A stretch of 60,778 nucleotides of DNA. Source: Clostridiales bacterium (lineage in GTDB: Bacteria > Bacillota > Clostridia > Saccharofermentanales > Saccharofermentanaceae). The stretch lies in the NCBI GenBank assembly GCA_017545245.1, contig JAFWPB010000047.1, positions 1 through 60,778 on the forward strand. Reading direction: 5' to 3'. The notes under the pieces are model-generated. The model saw nothing but the letters and a program-made list of their open reading frames with translations, had not been told where the DNA came from and did not search any database. The position numbers and the translations under genes were made by a program. The first letter of the stretch is position 1. Each line of letters opens with the position of its first letter. Positions 8,871 to 17,291 of the stretch are shown here, piece by piece.

Positions 8871-9190
8871 CTAGTGCTTTTCGAACAGTGGGATAGGGGC
8901 GATAAGTCGTAAACGTCGAAATTACAGAAAACGACTTACAAATCGCGCCATTTTGGAATTCTTTTTTTGAGAAAGTAAGTCGGAAATCGGCAATTTTCAT
9001 TTTCCGACTTAAAATCACTGAAAAACAGGCAAAAAAAGCAGTCGGAAAACAGTTTTTTCCAATTTCCGACTTACGCGGCGTTAAAATAGTAAGTCGCAAA
9101 CGGCCAAATTCGGATCTCCGACTTATGCGCTTCTCAAAAGTTACTAAAGAGGCGTCTCAATGTGATTTGCATCATTTTGAGACAGCCTCT
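8871..9190 (+). repeat. AAGTCG hairpin element, copy 1
   Basis: The element opens with CTAGTGCTTTTCG, then GGGGCGATAAGTCG. Four imperfect palindromes follow, each running from AAGTCG (or CAGTCG) to CGACTT and each exactly 34 nt: 8904-8937, 8977-9010, 9039-9072 and 9091-9124. Spacers are 39, 28 and 18 nt. The spacer ATTCTTTTTTTGAGAAAGT is shared with the inverted copies at 32781-33126 and, with one T fewer, 22970-23290. It ends in a GTCTCA terminator palindrome. Extended identity with copy 2 over ~250 bp argues for descent from one ancestor. Confidence 0.85.
9145..9190 (-). terminator. Terminator of the 9210-9680 gene
   Basis: The minus strand reads AGAGGC(T)GTCTCA...TGAGACGCCTCT followed by TTT, a strong stem ~20 nt past the stop codon. 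Confidence 0.75.
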
Positions 9191-9209
9191 TCTATGTGCT
9201 CAAATTTTT

Positions 9210-9680
9210 TCACTTCTTCGGGAAGATCTGTTTGTCGGAGAAGATGACCGGCAGCCGCTTGTTGTAGCAGACGATCGTGGCGGCGGTGCCTTCTTCGAGT
9301 AGGCCGAGAGTCTTGTCGGAATAGACCGGCATGGCTTCGAGAACTTCGCCTGTTTCGGATGTGAAAGTGACGGCGTTATAGTAAAGGCCGGTGTCTTTGC
9401 TGGCGCTGACTTCGCGCTTGTTCGTCACGGTGCCGTGGCAGACTTTGCATTTCCATGCAGGCATATCGCTGATCGTGCAAAAAACGACGATCACGGAGGC
9501 GATACCAAGCACGATCCAGAGCATGAGGTTGAATTTCCTTGGAACGATGAACACACCGAAAAGGCAAAGTGCCACGCTCAAAAGACTGACAAAACCACGA
9601 AGGTTCATCAACCAGAAAAGCCGCTTTTTCTCTTCTTTTGTCGCATCATTAAATTTCAGTGCGCTCACGTCAATATTCAT
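9210..9680 (-). CDS. Small membrane protein, unknown function
   Basis: 156 residues. A charged N-terminus (KEEKKRLFW) is followed by two transmembrane helices (about 27-47 GFVSLLSVALCLFGVFIV and 53-72 LMLWIVLGIASVIVVFCT). A cytosolic or external beta-rich tail then carries CxxC (CKVCHG), resembling DUF3592-like domains that follow CKVC or similar motifs. No catalytic motif is seen. It has its own promoter at 9711-9739 and a terminator inside the hairpin element. Transcribed divergently from the GH43 gene. Confidence 0.7.
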   Translation of the reverse strand: MNIDVSALKFNDATKEEKKRLFWLMNLRGFVSLLSVALCLFGVFIVPRKFNLMLWIVLGIASVIVVFCTISDMPAWKCKVCHGTVTNKREVSASKDTGLYYNAVTFTSETGEVLEAMPVYSDKTLGLLEEGTAATIVCYNKRLPVIFSDKQIFPKK

Positions 9681-9710
9681 CGGGATACCTCTTCTTCAAA
9701 CATCGAAGGT

Positions 9711-9739
9711 ATTTTATCATATGCGAAAATGCCGGACAA
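9711..9739 (-). promoter_or_regulatory. Promoter of the 9210-9680 gene
   Basis: On the minus strand TTGTCC (9734-9739), 17-nt spacer, TAAAAT (9711-9716). Confidence 0.6.
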
Positions 9740-9771
9740 GTTGACGGGCACGCTGGCGCAGGCAGGAGTAA

Positions 9772-9800
9772 TTGACCTTGCCCTGCTACTATACGATAAT
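9772..9800 (+). promoter_or_regulatory. Promoter of the GH43 gene
   Basis: TTGACC (9772-9777), 17-nt spacer, GATAAT (9795-9800), 64 nt before the ATG. Confidence 0.65.
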
Positions 9801-9863
9801 GAAAGAAATTCTTCGAATCTTTCCGAGGCAAAAGAACTTGTTTTCGGGGCGGGGGTGATTTTT

Positions 9864-11372
9864 ATGAGTGAAACGACAAAGCAGCAGACGGTCTTGGGAA
9901 CAAACCCGATTATCGGGATGGACTTTCCGGATCCGGATGTGATCTTTGCGGACGGCTGTTTTTATATGGTCAGCACGACCATGCATTTCTTCCCCGGAGG
10001 AGAGATCCTGAGAAGCTACGACCTTGTGCACTGGGAGCATGCGGCGTATATCTACGATGAACTGGAAGGCACGAAGGGACAGAAACTCGAAGATGGGGAG
10101 AACATCTACGGCAAGGGCATGTGGGCGGCCTGCATCCGCCAGCATAAAGGACAGTTCTACGTTGCTTTTTCCTGCAACGATACAAACAAGACGTATCTAT
10201 TCCGATCCGAAAAGATCGAGGGCCCGTGGACACGGTCGATCGTAGAAGGCTGGTATTACGACCTTTCGATGCTTTTTGACGAGGATCGTGTGTATATGGT
10301 GCACGGGCATAAAGAAATCTTCATTACCGAGCTTGCGCCGGATCTTAGCGGGCCGAAAGAGGGCGGGCTGCACCGGCTTCTTCTTAGTGACAAGGACAAT
10401 CCGGTCCTCGGGTTGGAGGGCTCGCACATATATAAGATCAATGGAGAATACTGGCTTTTCAATATTCACTCGCTGGCGACAGAGTGGCGGCGTGTGGAGA
10501 CTGCGTATCATGCACGGAAACTTGAGGATGAGTTTGTGGGAGGCGATGTTCTGAACTTCGCACTGGATGACCGCCCGGATGGATTCGCGCAGGGCGGCGT
10601 AGTCGAAGGCCCGGATGGGAGCTGGCACGCAGTGCTTTTCCGGGATAACGGTGCGGTCGGAAGGATCCCGGTCGTGGTCGATGTGAAGTGGGAGACAGAA
10701 GAAACCGTGGCGGCGGAAGCTGGCGCGGCGAAGTCAACGAGGGTCGTCTTTACTGCGGCAAAAGAATTTGAAACGACGGATTTCCGTCCGGGATATGAAT
10801 ATGCGCCGCTCTATGGAAGTGACGATTTTACTTCGCCTGAGATCAAGAACTTCTGGCAGTTTAACCACCAGCCGGATCTGAATCTGGTGAAGTATGGCGA
10901 AGGATCTTTCAAGATCACGACAGGACGAATTAGCAAGGATCTGGAGAATGCGAAAAATACGCTGACCCAGAGGATGCATCTTCCGATGAGTACAGGAGAA
11001 GTGTCTATTGACGGTACGGAGTTGCATGACGGAGACATCGCGGGACTGGCGGCTTTTCAGGGACAGTACTGCTTCGTGGGTATCACGAAAGAAGACGGAA
11101 AGTACTACGCCGTCATGGCAGAAAGAACGGAAATAAAAGAGAAGACAGAAATCGAAGGACCGCTCCTTCGCGTGAAACTCCAAGCAGAGTTTGGAGAAAA
11201 AGACCAGGCCAAGTGCTTTTGGAGAAGAAATGGGGAATGGGAAAGCATCGGCCCGGTCCACCCTTTGCAGTTTAAACTCGACCACTTTACGGGATGCCGG
11301 TTCGGGCTGTTCTGCTACTCGACGAAGACGTGCGGCGGGACGGCGGAGTTTACGGATTTCGTTTGCGACTGA
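9864..11372 (+). CDS. GH43-family glycosidase (beta-xylosidase/arabinofuranosidase-like)
   Basis: A 502-residue cytoplasmic enzyme with a five-bladed beta-propeller of glycoside hydrolase family 43. The N-terminal NPIIGMDFPDPDVIFADGCFYM block carries the general-base aspartate of the family. WAACIRQHKGQFYVAFS and LEGSHIYKINGEYWLF (with the catalytic-acid Glu) follow, then GGVVEGPDGSWHAVLF. The last ~200 residues form the concanavalin-like C-terminal domain usual in GH43 xylosidases (FWQFNHQP, TQRMHLP, AGLAAFQG). Start: ATG 9864 after GGGGGTGAT; an upstream in-frame extension to 9435 overlaps the divergent gene and is rejected. With the GH36 enzyme it suggests use of imported plant oligosaccharides. 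Two AGTGCTTTT motifs lie inside (10631, 11211) in different frames. Confidence 0.88.
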   Translation: MSETTKQQTVLGTNPIIGMDFPDPDVIFADGCFYMVSTTMHFFPGGEILRSYDLVHWEHAAYIYDELEGTKGQKLEDGENIYGKGMWAACIRQHKGQFYVAFSCNDTNKTYLFRSEKIEGPWTRSIVEGWYYDLSMLFDEDRVYMVHGHKEIFITELAPDLSGPKEGGLHRLLLSDKDNPVLGLEGSHIYKINGEYWLFNIHSLATEWRRVETAYHARKLEDEFVGGDVLNFALDDRPDGFAQGGVVEGPDGSWHAVLFRDNGAVGRIPVVVDVKWETEETVAAEAGAAKSTRVVFTAAKEFETTDFRPGYEYAPLYGSDDFTSPEIKNFWQFNHQPDLNLVKYGEGSFKITTGRISKDLENAKNTLTQRMHLPMSTGEVSIDGTELHDGDIAGLAAFQGQYCFVGITKEDGKYYAVMAERTEIKEKTEIEGPLLRVKLQAEFGEKDQAKCFWRRNGEWESIGPVHPLQFKLDHFTGCRFGLFCYSTKTCGGTAEFTDFVCD

Positions 11373-11415
11373 GGTGCGCGGAAAAGTGCTGTAATATTAA
11401 AATGAAAAAATTTTT

Positions 11416-11439
11416 CGAAAAAGTGTGTCACATTTTTCG
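11416..11439. promoter_or_regulatory. Imperfect palindrome upstream of the cystatin-like gene
   Basis: A 24-nt near-palindrome, CGAAAAAGTGTG/TCACATTTTTCG (10 of 12 positions pair), 80-105 nt before the ATG. It may be an operator or the GH43 terminator without a U-run. TATATA lies downstream at 11450. Confidence 0.35.
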
Positions 11440-11520
11440 ACGCCCGGCTGTATATAGGGTGAAAGGCAAAGAGCTTAAGCCCACAAACAACGTACACTCA
11501 CAGAAGAGAGGTAATGAAAA

Positions 11521-12336
11521 ATGAAAAAGTTAGTAGCAATTTTGATGACAGTAGCAATAGTAGCCGCAATGACAGGCTGCAAGAGCAAGAACGAAACCAC
11601 AACGAAGGCTCCGGCTGCGACGACCGTTGAAGTGAAAGACGACAGCGCAAAGATCGAGCAGCTGATGAGCATTGAAAGAATGGAGGCACCTAATATGATC
11701 GGAAATGTCGGCGGATGGGACGGCAACATCGAGAAATTGGATCTTGCGGAGAACAAGGAAGCGAAAGAGGCTTTGGAAAAAGCAACGGCGACATTGACCG
11801 GGATGAGCTTCGAGGGGATCTACCTTCTTGGTAAGCAGATCGTCGCCGGCACGAATTACTGCATCCTCTGCAGAGGCACAGCCACCACGCCGGACGCGGT
11901 TCCGGGTTTCTACCTCGTATATGTTTACGCAGATCTCCAGGGTAATGCGGAAATCCTGAAGATCGATCCACTCCTCGAAGTACCGGAAGGCAATCTCTGC
12001 GGCGGTTGGGGAGCCAACACCGGCGCGGTGTCCCTTGACGAGAATAAAGAGGTCAAGGAAGCCTATGAGAAGGCGATGAAGAGTGTCGTCCTCACTGGTG
12101 GTGAATGGGAGCCGGTAGCCTATCTTGGCATGCAGGTCGTAGGCGGATATAACTACAAGGTGCTCTGCCGGGTGAAGGCAGTCGTGGAAGATCCGACAAC
12201 AGAACTGGCCCTCATCAACATCTATGTCGATCCGGAAGGAAATGCAACATTCATAACGGAGAACGTAGGTGAGAGCGAGGAAGCAACGGAAGAAAGCGGC
12301 CTCGATGCTTCGGAAACATCGAAGGCTGACTCCTGA
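11521..12336 (+). CDS. Lipoprotein with two cystatin-like repeats
   Basis: 271 residues. The signal peptide ends in a lipobox-like AAMTGC (Cys about 20), so it is a predicted lipoprotein. After a Thr-rich linker come two homologous units: about residues 55-145 (EAKEALEKA, YLLGKQIVAGTNYCILCRG, FYLVYVYADLQGNAEI) and 160-250 (EVKEAYEKA, YLGMQVVGGYNYKVLCRV, LALINIYVDPEGNATF). Each carries a QxVxG loop (QIVAG 106-110, QVVGG 205-209) followed by NY and paired beta-strands, as in cystatins. Cystatins (MEROPS I25) inhibit papain-like cysteine proteases; related cystatin/monellin folds have other roles. The resemblance is seen by eye, so inhibition is an inference. ATG 11521 follows AGAGAGG. Confidence 0.72.
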   Translation: MKKLVAILMTVAIVAAMTGCKSKNETTTKAPAATTVEVKDDSAKIEQLMSIERMEAPNMIGNVGGWDGNIEKLDLAENKEAKEALEKATATLTGMSFEGIYLLGKQIVAGTNYCILCRGTATTPDAVPGFYLVYVYADLQGNAEILKIDPLLEVPEGNLCGGWGANTGAVSLDENKEVKEAYEKAMKSVVLTGGEWEPVAYLGMQVVGGYNYKVLCRVKAVVEDPTTELALINIYVDPEGNATFITENVGESEEATEESGLDASETSKADS

Positions 12337-12389
12337 GAACCAACTTCGGAAACCTTTAAAATGCCGGGCATGACCGGGAAAGAGAAACA

Positions 12390-13091
12390 ATGGGCAAGTA
12401 TAGCGAGATCATGAAGAATATTGAGCTGACGGACGAGATGCGTGAGCGCGTGATCAGAAATGTCATGGCGGAAACATCGAAAGTGACGGAAGTGAGTGCT
12501 CCAAAGAGACGTGCCGGGAATCCGGTGCTCCTTCGGAGCCTCGCTCTGGCCGCGACGGCACTTCTGGTTGCAGGCGGTATCTTCCTGGCTTCCCGAAAGT
12601 TGCGGAACGGGAAAGCCGTGGTCTCGCCTACAAGCACAGAATCCACAAGCAGTTCTGGGATCATTGCCCAGGGCCCGGACACAAGTGGACCTGCTGGCGG
12701 CCCGATGGACTTTTCCGACATCGCTTCCCTGAATCAGGCAACAGGATCGTCTCTTTCCGATCTAAAAGCACTTCCGTTTGCACCTTCACAGAAAAGCTAT
12801 GTGGTATATGAGAGTGGATTCACAGAGATCTGCTACACCGGAAACGAGACGGAAGAATGCATCTGGCGCATAAGCACAAACGCATCGGAGATCACTGCGA
12901 TGGCAGAGAACTTTTCAGTCTCCCGAGACATCAAACTTCAGGATGGAAGCAGCTTCAGCGCTTTTGGAGAAGAAGACGGAATGTATATGGCCATCTGGAA
13001 CGATGGAATGAACTATCACTCGATCCAGTTTCTCCAGCCTGCAGGGGACGAAGTGCTTAAAGGATTGATCGAGGAAATCCGTGCGATGTAG
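12390..13091 (+). CDS. Single-pass membrane protein, anti-sigma-like layout
   Basis: 233 residues. A cytosolic N-terminus (MGKYSEIMKNIELTDEMRERVIRNV) precedes one transmembrane helix (about 49-67, SLALAATALLVAGGIFLAS). A Ser/Thr/Pro linker and an extracellular domain of ~120 residues follow, with strands like YVVYESGFTEICYTG and YHSIQFLQP. The N-terminal helix followed by a membrane span resembles RsgI/DUF4367-type anti-sigma proteins, but no sigma factor gene is adjacent and the ectodomain is not firmly recognised. It begins 53 nt after the cystatin-like gene with GGGAAAGAG before the ATG, so the two may be co-transcribed. Confidence 0.65.
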   Translation: MGKYSEIMKNIELTDEMRERVIRNVMAETSKVTEVSAPKRRAGNPVLLRSLALAATALLVAGGIFLASRKLRNGKAVVSPTSTESTSSSGIIAQGPDTSGPAGGPMDFSDIASLNQATGSSLSDLKALPFAPSQKSYVVYESGFTEICYTGNETEECIWRISTNASEITAMAENFSVSRDIKLQDGSSFSAFGEEDGMYMAIWNDGMNYHSIQFLQPAGDEVLKGLIEEIRAM

Positions 13092-13110
13092 TGAAAAACG
13101 CTGATTTGCA

Positions 13111-13168
13111 CGCCCTGACCGTGGTATAATGATCGTAGGTCATTTTGACATGGTCAGGGTGTTTTTTT
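13111..13168 (+). terminator. Probable terminator with wide loop
   Basis: CGCCCTGACC (13111-13120) pairs with GGTCAGGGTG (13152-13161) and is followed by seven T. The ~30-nt loop includes TATAAT (13125-13130), so the site may also contain part of the next gene's promoter. Confidence 0.6.
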
Positions 13169-13203
13169 GTTCCGGTTTTTATACGGGTGGATGGGTGATA
13201 AAT

Positions 13204-15582
13204 ATGCGAATTCTTAGAAAACTTGCGTTACTGTTGAGTCTTCTTCTGGCAGTGTCCGCACTGCCGATCCCGGCGCTTACAAAGAGCCGCGTGCAGGCGG
13301 ATACGGCCATGTCCGGTTCGGTGGATCCGGATAGCATCTTGGGTGCTTTGGAAACGGACGACGATGATTTTGAAACGGAATCCGTTGTAGATGAAGAAGT
13401 CTGGGAGGAGGATGCGTCTTTAGGGTATCAGATCATGCCGGACGAGTGTGTGAAGAAGATCCAGGCGGCGGGCGCTTCCTATCTTGATTCTGTGGATCTG
13501 TCGATGTACAAGATTCCTTTTTCTACCCAGGAACAGAAAGACATCTATTGGGCGGACCTGAATCTGTGCAGACGAAATGCACCAGTGCTTTTCTATATTG
13601 ATTATACGAGCACAGGTTATTCTAATGGCTATGTGTCTTACGTGAAGTTTACATATAAATACACCAAGGAAGAGGCTGCGGCCATGCTTGGGGAAATTGA
13701 TGCGGTTGCTAATCAGGCCCTGGCGAATCTTGATTCTTCCATGACAACATATGAGAAACTTCTTGTTCTGCATGATTGGATGGCGAACCAAACGGCGTAC
13801 GCATACGATCGTTATTTATCGGGTTCTTATGACGAGCACGATCACGATATGTATGGCGTTTTTGTTCAAAAAGAAGCGGTGTGTGAAGGATATGCCAAGG
13901 CATATATGTATCTTCTGCAGAAACTCGGCATCGAGAGCTACTATGCGAGAAACACAGAACTCAACCATGCGTGGAATGTTGTGAAAATTGGTAACGAGTA
14001 TTTCAATGTTGACGTCACATGGGATGATCCGGTAGAGGATATTCTAGGCCGTGTGATCCACAAGTATTTCCTGGTCGATAATGATACGATGTATGCAAGA
14101 AGCAACGCGAGTCATAGACATCTTGCGCCGGAAAACTTCGATGCCGACAAACTGACATCGACCCGTTATGCAAATGGAATCTGGGCGACGATCGACAATC
14201 CGATCGTGTACCATAACGGAACCTGGTACTATGCGGCTTATTCCTCGCGAAACTCTCAGTTATACAAAACGACGGATATACTGAAGAGTGAAGGAACCGT
14301 TTTCTATACTTTCAGTGATGAGCAAGGCATATGGAAATCTTCTTCCAGCAGCTGGTATTCGGGTGTTTATAGTCGTCTCCAGAAGTATGCTCACTATCTG
14401 ATCTTCAACACGAACCAGAGCATAGAGTATTTTGATCTGAATGCACTTTCTTCTACTCCAACAACGATGTATACGGTATCGCAGTTGTCAGCGGATCCAT
14501 CGGCATATACGTTCATCTACGGATTTGCGACTAAAGGGAGAAAACTTGCGTATTCAGTCAATTCGTTGCCGAAAGGTTCCACGATCGAGTATATTGAGAA
14601 TAAGCTTGCTGCTGAGGCGACCAATACGCCGAAGCCGACGAATACTACTGCGCCGACAGTCACCAAGCGTCCGACAAACACCAACTCGCCGACACCGTCA
14701 AATACACCAAAGCCAACGAATACCAACACGCCGTCACCAACGAAGAAGCCGACTGTGTCTCCGACGAAACGGCCGACAGTGACCCCGACAAAGAAACCGA
14801 CAGCGACGCCGACAAAGAAGGCAACGGCGACATCGACACCGACGAAAAAGCCGACCGCGACACCGACTGCGACGAAACGGCCAACTTCTACACCAACAAA
14901 GAAGCCGACTTCGGCACCAACCAAGAAACCGACATCGCCACCGACGAAGAAACCAACGGCAGCGCCAACAAAAGTGCCGACAGTTCTTCCGCCTTACAAT
15001 GTAAAAGCAACGGCGTCTTCGCCCACGACAGTAAAGATCAACTGGACGGCAAGGCCGGGTACGCAATTTGTGCAGGTCTGGAGGACTTCGAAAGCGAATG
15101 CAGAGCAGAAAGACTACGTTCTGCTTGGTACTTACAATGCATCTGACGGACAGTCGGTTTCAAAGTATCTGACTCCGAATAAGACATACTATTACAAGCT
15201 GAGAGGATACACGAAACTGACAAGCGGTAAGACTGTCTACTCCGGTTACAGTACGATCGTGAGTGCAAAGCCTTCGGTGACGGTCAATGCGCCAACGGGC
15301 CTGACGATCACTGCGACTACGAGCAGCTCAATAAGCCTTCGGTGGAACCGTGTCAGCGGCAGCAACATCATGTACGAAGTATGGAGGCTGACTTCTTCAA
15401 CGAATACACCGGGCGTATGTCTTGGAAGATACACGGATCCGGCAAAAGTCAGCACGAACCTTAAGTCCGGTACGACCTATTACTATCGCGTCCGCGCGTA
15501 TTATTACTACTACGATGCAAACGGCGAACTGCACCGTGTCTACGGGCAATACTGTGATATGGTGTCGGGGAAAACAAAGTAA
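13204..15582 (+). CDS. Secreted transglutaminase-like protein with TP linker and two Fn3 domains
   Basis: About 792 residues. Domains: signal peptide (1-32); an acidic stretch; a transglutaminase-core domain (~160-290) with the Cys-His-Asp triad at C227 (EAVCEGYA), H255 (LNHAWNV) and D270 (FNVDVTWDD); a region of unknown fold (~300-470); a Thr/Pro/Lys-rich linker (~472-595); and two fibronectin type III domains (~598-690, 697-792). Transglutaminase-like domains of this type act as peptidases or cross-linkers on extracellular proteins; which applies here is unknown. The Fn3 pair is nearly identical in parts to that of the 23301-24722 protein (QFVQVWRT, KANAEQKDYVLLGTY, MYEVWRL). ATG 13204 gives a proper signal peptide; an in-frame start at 13129 is less likely. 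Confidence 0.85.
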   Translation: MRILRKLALLLSLLLAVSALPIPALTKSRVQADTAMSGSVDPDSILGALETDDDDFETESVVDEEVWEEDASLGYQIMPDECVKKIQAAGASYLDSVDLSMYKIPFSTQEQKDIYWADLNLCRRNAPVLFYIDYTSTGYSNGYVSYVKFTYKYTKEEAAAMLGEIDAVANQALANLDSSMTTYEKLLVLHDWMANQTAYAYDRYLSGSYDEHDHDMYGVFVQKEAVCEGYAKAYMYLLQKLGIESYYARNTELNHAWNVVKIGNEYFNVDVTWDDPVEDILGRVIHKYFLVDNDTMYARSNASHRHLAPENFDADKLTSTRYANGIWATIDNPIVYHNGTWYYAAYSSRNSQLYKTTDILKSEGTVFYTFSDEQGIWKSSSSSWYSGVYSRLQKYAHYLIFNTNQSIEYFDLNALSSTPTTMYTVSQLSADPSAYTFIYGFATKGRKLAYSVNSLPKGSTIEYIENKLAAEATNTPKPTNTTAPTVTKRPTNTNSPTPSNTPKPTNTNTPSPTKKPTVSPTKRPTVTPTKKPTATPTKKATATSTPTKKPTATPTATKRPTSTPTKKPTSAPTKKPTSPPTKKPTAAPTKVPTVLPPYNVKATASSPTTVKINWTARPGTQFVQVWRTSKANAEQKDYVLLGTYNASDGQSVSKYLTPNKTYYYKLRGYTKLTSGKTVYSGYSTIVSAKPSVTVNAPTGLTITATTSSSISLRWNRVSGSNIMYEVWRLTSSTNTPGVCLGRYTDPAKVSTNLKSGTTYYYRVRAYYYYYDANGELHRVYGQYCDMVSGKTK

Positions 15583-15647
15583 AATAACGAAGAAACTCCC
15601 GGGGCAAGTGCTTTTGGAGCAGAAACAGGGACAGGAAGGAATGGGAA

Positions 15648-16130
15648 ATGAAAAGGAAAAGGATTTTGTCGGCAGGATTGGCCACGATTGTGCTTGTGTC
15701 GACGTGTGCGCTTTCAGCGTGCACATCGAAAGAAACTTCGGGAACGAGGACGAGCCATGAGGTTTCGGGCACGAGTACGAATACGACGACCACTCAAACA
15801 GAAACAACGGAGGAGCAAAAAGGCGTGGCAGTAATCAGAATGGATTCTTTTGACGGTGGCGGACCGGAATATGAAGCAAAAATCGAAGATGAGAGTATCG
15901 TTTCCGTGTCGGTGAGACGGGAATACCACAACCCCGACCACGAAAAAATGAACGGAGCAGGATTTGACTACGTCTTTACGTTCACTGGCATCAAAGAAGG
16001 AGAGACAACAGTGGTGATCAGCGGAAGCTCACCTATCGTGGAGCCGACCGAAGACCACTACAAGATCACTGTGGCGGCAGACCTCTCGGTAAAACTCCAG
16101 AATATTCCTGAAACTGATCCGACGGAGTGA
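15648..16130 (+). CDS. Lipoprotein with chagasin-like C-terminal domain
   Basis: 160 residues. The signal sequence has a lipobox-like ALSAC (Cys about 25). A Ser/Thr-rich linker and a ~100-residue beta domain follow. The segment NGAGFDYVFTFTGIKEGETT, then VVISG and a final KITVAADL strand, resembles chagasin-type inhibitors (MEROPS I42) or small Ig-like folds, with the hydrophobic-Gly turn between strands. The I42 NPTTG and RPW loop motifs are not clear, so inhibitor function is only a guess. It follows the transglutaminase-like gene by 66 nt, and that gap carries an AAGTGCTTTT motif. AGGAAGG precedes the ATG. Confidence 0.62.
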   Translation: MKRKRILSAGLATIVLVSTCALSACTSKETSGTRTSHEVSGTSTNTTTTQTETTEEQKGVAVIRMDSFDGGGPEYEAKIEDESIVSVSVRREYHNPDHEKMNGAGFDYVFTFTGIKEGETTVVISGSSPIVEPTEDHYKITVAADLSVKLQNIPETDPTE

Positions 16131-16205
16131 GATGCGGCGCGCAGCTTGGACGTGATGCGGCTGACGCCCGCGTGGTCTTCTTTCACATAGCCTTCTTCAC
16201 CGCAC

Positions 16206-16241
16206 AAAAAAGAGCAGCCTCTTGCGAGACCGCTCTTTTCT
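16206..16241. terminator. Bidirectional terminator
   Basis: AAAAGAGC (16208-16215)/GCTCTTTT (16232-16239) stem with A-rich and T-rich flanks. It serves the converging genes on both sides. Confidence 0.85.
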
Positions 16242-16272
16242 TTATTGTTGAAACAAGATCGTGAAGTATTTA

Positions 16273-17271
16273 TTACTTCATGCACTCTTCTACAGCAACA
16301 GCTACAGCAACGGAAGCACCAACCATCGGGTTGTTGCCCATGCCGAGGAAGCCCATCATCTCAACGTGTGCCGGAACGGAAGAAGAACCAGCGAACTGAG
16401 CGTCGGAATGCATACGGCCCATTGTATCTGTCATACCGTAGGAAGCCGGACCTGCAGCCATGTTATCTGGGTGCAGTGTACGACCTGTACCACCACCAGA
16501 AGCAACAGAGAAGTACTTCTTGCCAGCAGCAATTCTTTCCTTCTTGTATGTACCTGCAACCGGGTGCTGGAAACGTGTCGGGTTTGTGGAGTTACCTGTG
16601 ATGGAAACGTCAACGTTCTCGCTCCAGAGGATCGCAACGCCTTCACGAACGTCGTCTGCACCGTAGCAGCGAACCTTCGCACGAGGACCATCAGAATAAG
16701 GTGTTTCCTTAACGATCTTCAGCTCGCCTGTGTAGTAGTCGAACTTTGTCTGTACATAGGTGAAACCATTGATACGGGAAATGATGAATGCAGCATCCTT
16801 GCCCAGACCATTGAGGATAACACGGAGAGGCTTAACACGAACTTTGTTAGCCATCTCAGCGATCTTGATTGCGCCTTCAGCAGCTGCGAAGGACTCGTGA
16901 CCAGCGAGGAATGCGAAGCACTCTGTTTCTTCACGGAGAAGCATAGCAGCGAGGTTACCATGGCCAAGACCAACCTTACGGTCGTCAGCAACTGTACCCG
17001 GGATGCAGAAAGCCTGCAGGCCGATACCGATTGCCTCAGCAGCGTCAGCTGCCTTTGTGCAGCCCTTCTTAATAGCGATAGCAGCACCTACAACGTAAGC
17101 CCACTTTGCGTTCTCAAAGCAGATGTTCTGTGTGCTTTCGCAAATCTTATACGGGTCAATACCCTTTTCATCGCAGATCTTCTTAGCTTCTTCGATGGAA
17201 GAGATTCCATTGTCGTTAAGAGCCTTGTTGATCTGATCTATTCTTCTGTCATAGCTTTCAAACAATGCCAT
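16273..17271 (-). CDS. GGGtGRT family protein
   Basis: A 332-residue protein of the conserved GGGtGRT family, named for a motif present here as ASGGGTGRTLHPDNMA near the C-terminus. Other conserved blocks are LGHGNLAAMLLREETECFAFLAGHESFAAAEGAI and GFLGMGNNPMVGASVAVAVA. The family's biochemical role is not established to my knowledge; it is usually found beside a NifU-like scaffold gene, as here. No signal peptide or membrane span. It starts 20 nt after the upstream NifU-like gene and shares its promoter. The downstream end meets a bidirectional terminator. Confidence 0.9.
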   Translation of the reverse strand: MALFESYDRRIDQINKALNDNGISSIEEAKKICDEKGIDPYKICESTQNICFENAKWAYVVGAAIAIKKGCTKAADAAEAIGIGLQAFCIPGTVADDRKVGLGHGNLAAMLLREETECFAFLAGHESFAAAEGAIKIAEMANKVRVKPLRVILNGLGKDAAFIISRINGFTYVQTKFDYYTGELKIVKETPYSDGPRAKVRCYGADDVREGVAILWSENVDVSITGNSTNPTRFQHPVAGTYKKERIAAGKKYFSVASGGGTGRTLHPDNMAAGPASYGMTDTMGRMHSDAQFAGSSSVPAHVEMMGFLGMGNNPMVGASVAVAVAVEECMK

Positions 17272-17291
17272 AATTCTTGATCTCCTTCCTC

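Larger units (their letters stand above)
8734..9209. other. Gene-free region holding a hairpin element
   Basis: The stretch between the large membrane protein and the minus-strand gene at 9210. It contains a partial TGTCTCAAAATG palindrome (about 8776), an AGTGCTTTT motif (8873), four 34-nt palindromes (8904-9124) and a minus-strand terminator (9145-9190). No plausible ORF with a ribosome binding site was seen. Confidence 0.8.

Noticed and set aside
8904..9124. lox-like recombination sites, because each palindrome is 34 nt
   Set aside because: Arms vary between copies and there is no constant core or recombinase gene; length coincidence alone is not enough.
8871..9190. Insertion sequence
   Set aside because: No transposase frame, no target-site duplication visible; only repeated palindromes.
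13106..13130. Promoter TTGCAC/TATAAT before the transglutaminase-like gene
   Set aside because: The spacer is only 13 nt and the -10 lies in a terminator loop.
16261..17280. 339-codon plus-strand ORF over the GGGtGRT gene
   Set aside because: The minus-strand frame encodes a well-recognised protein with promoter and ribosome binding site.
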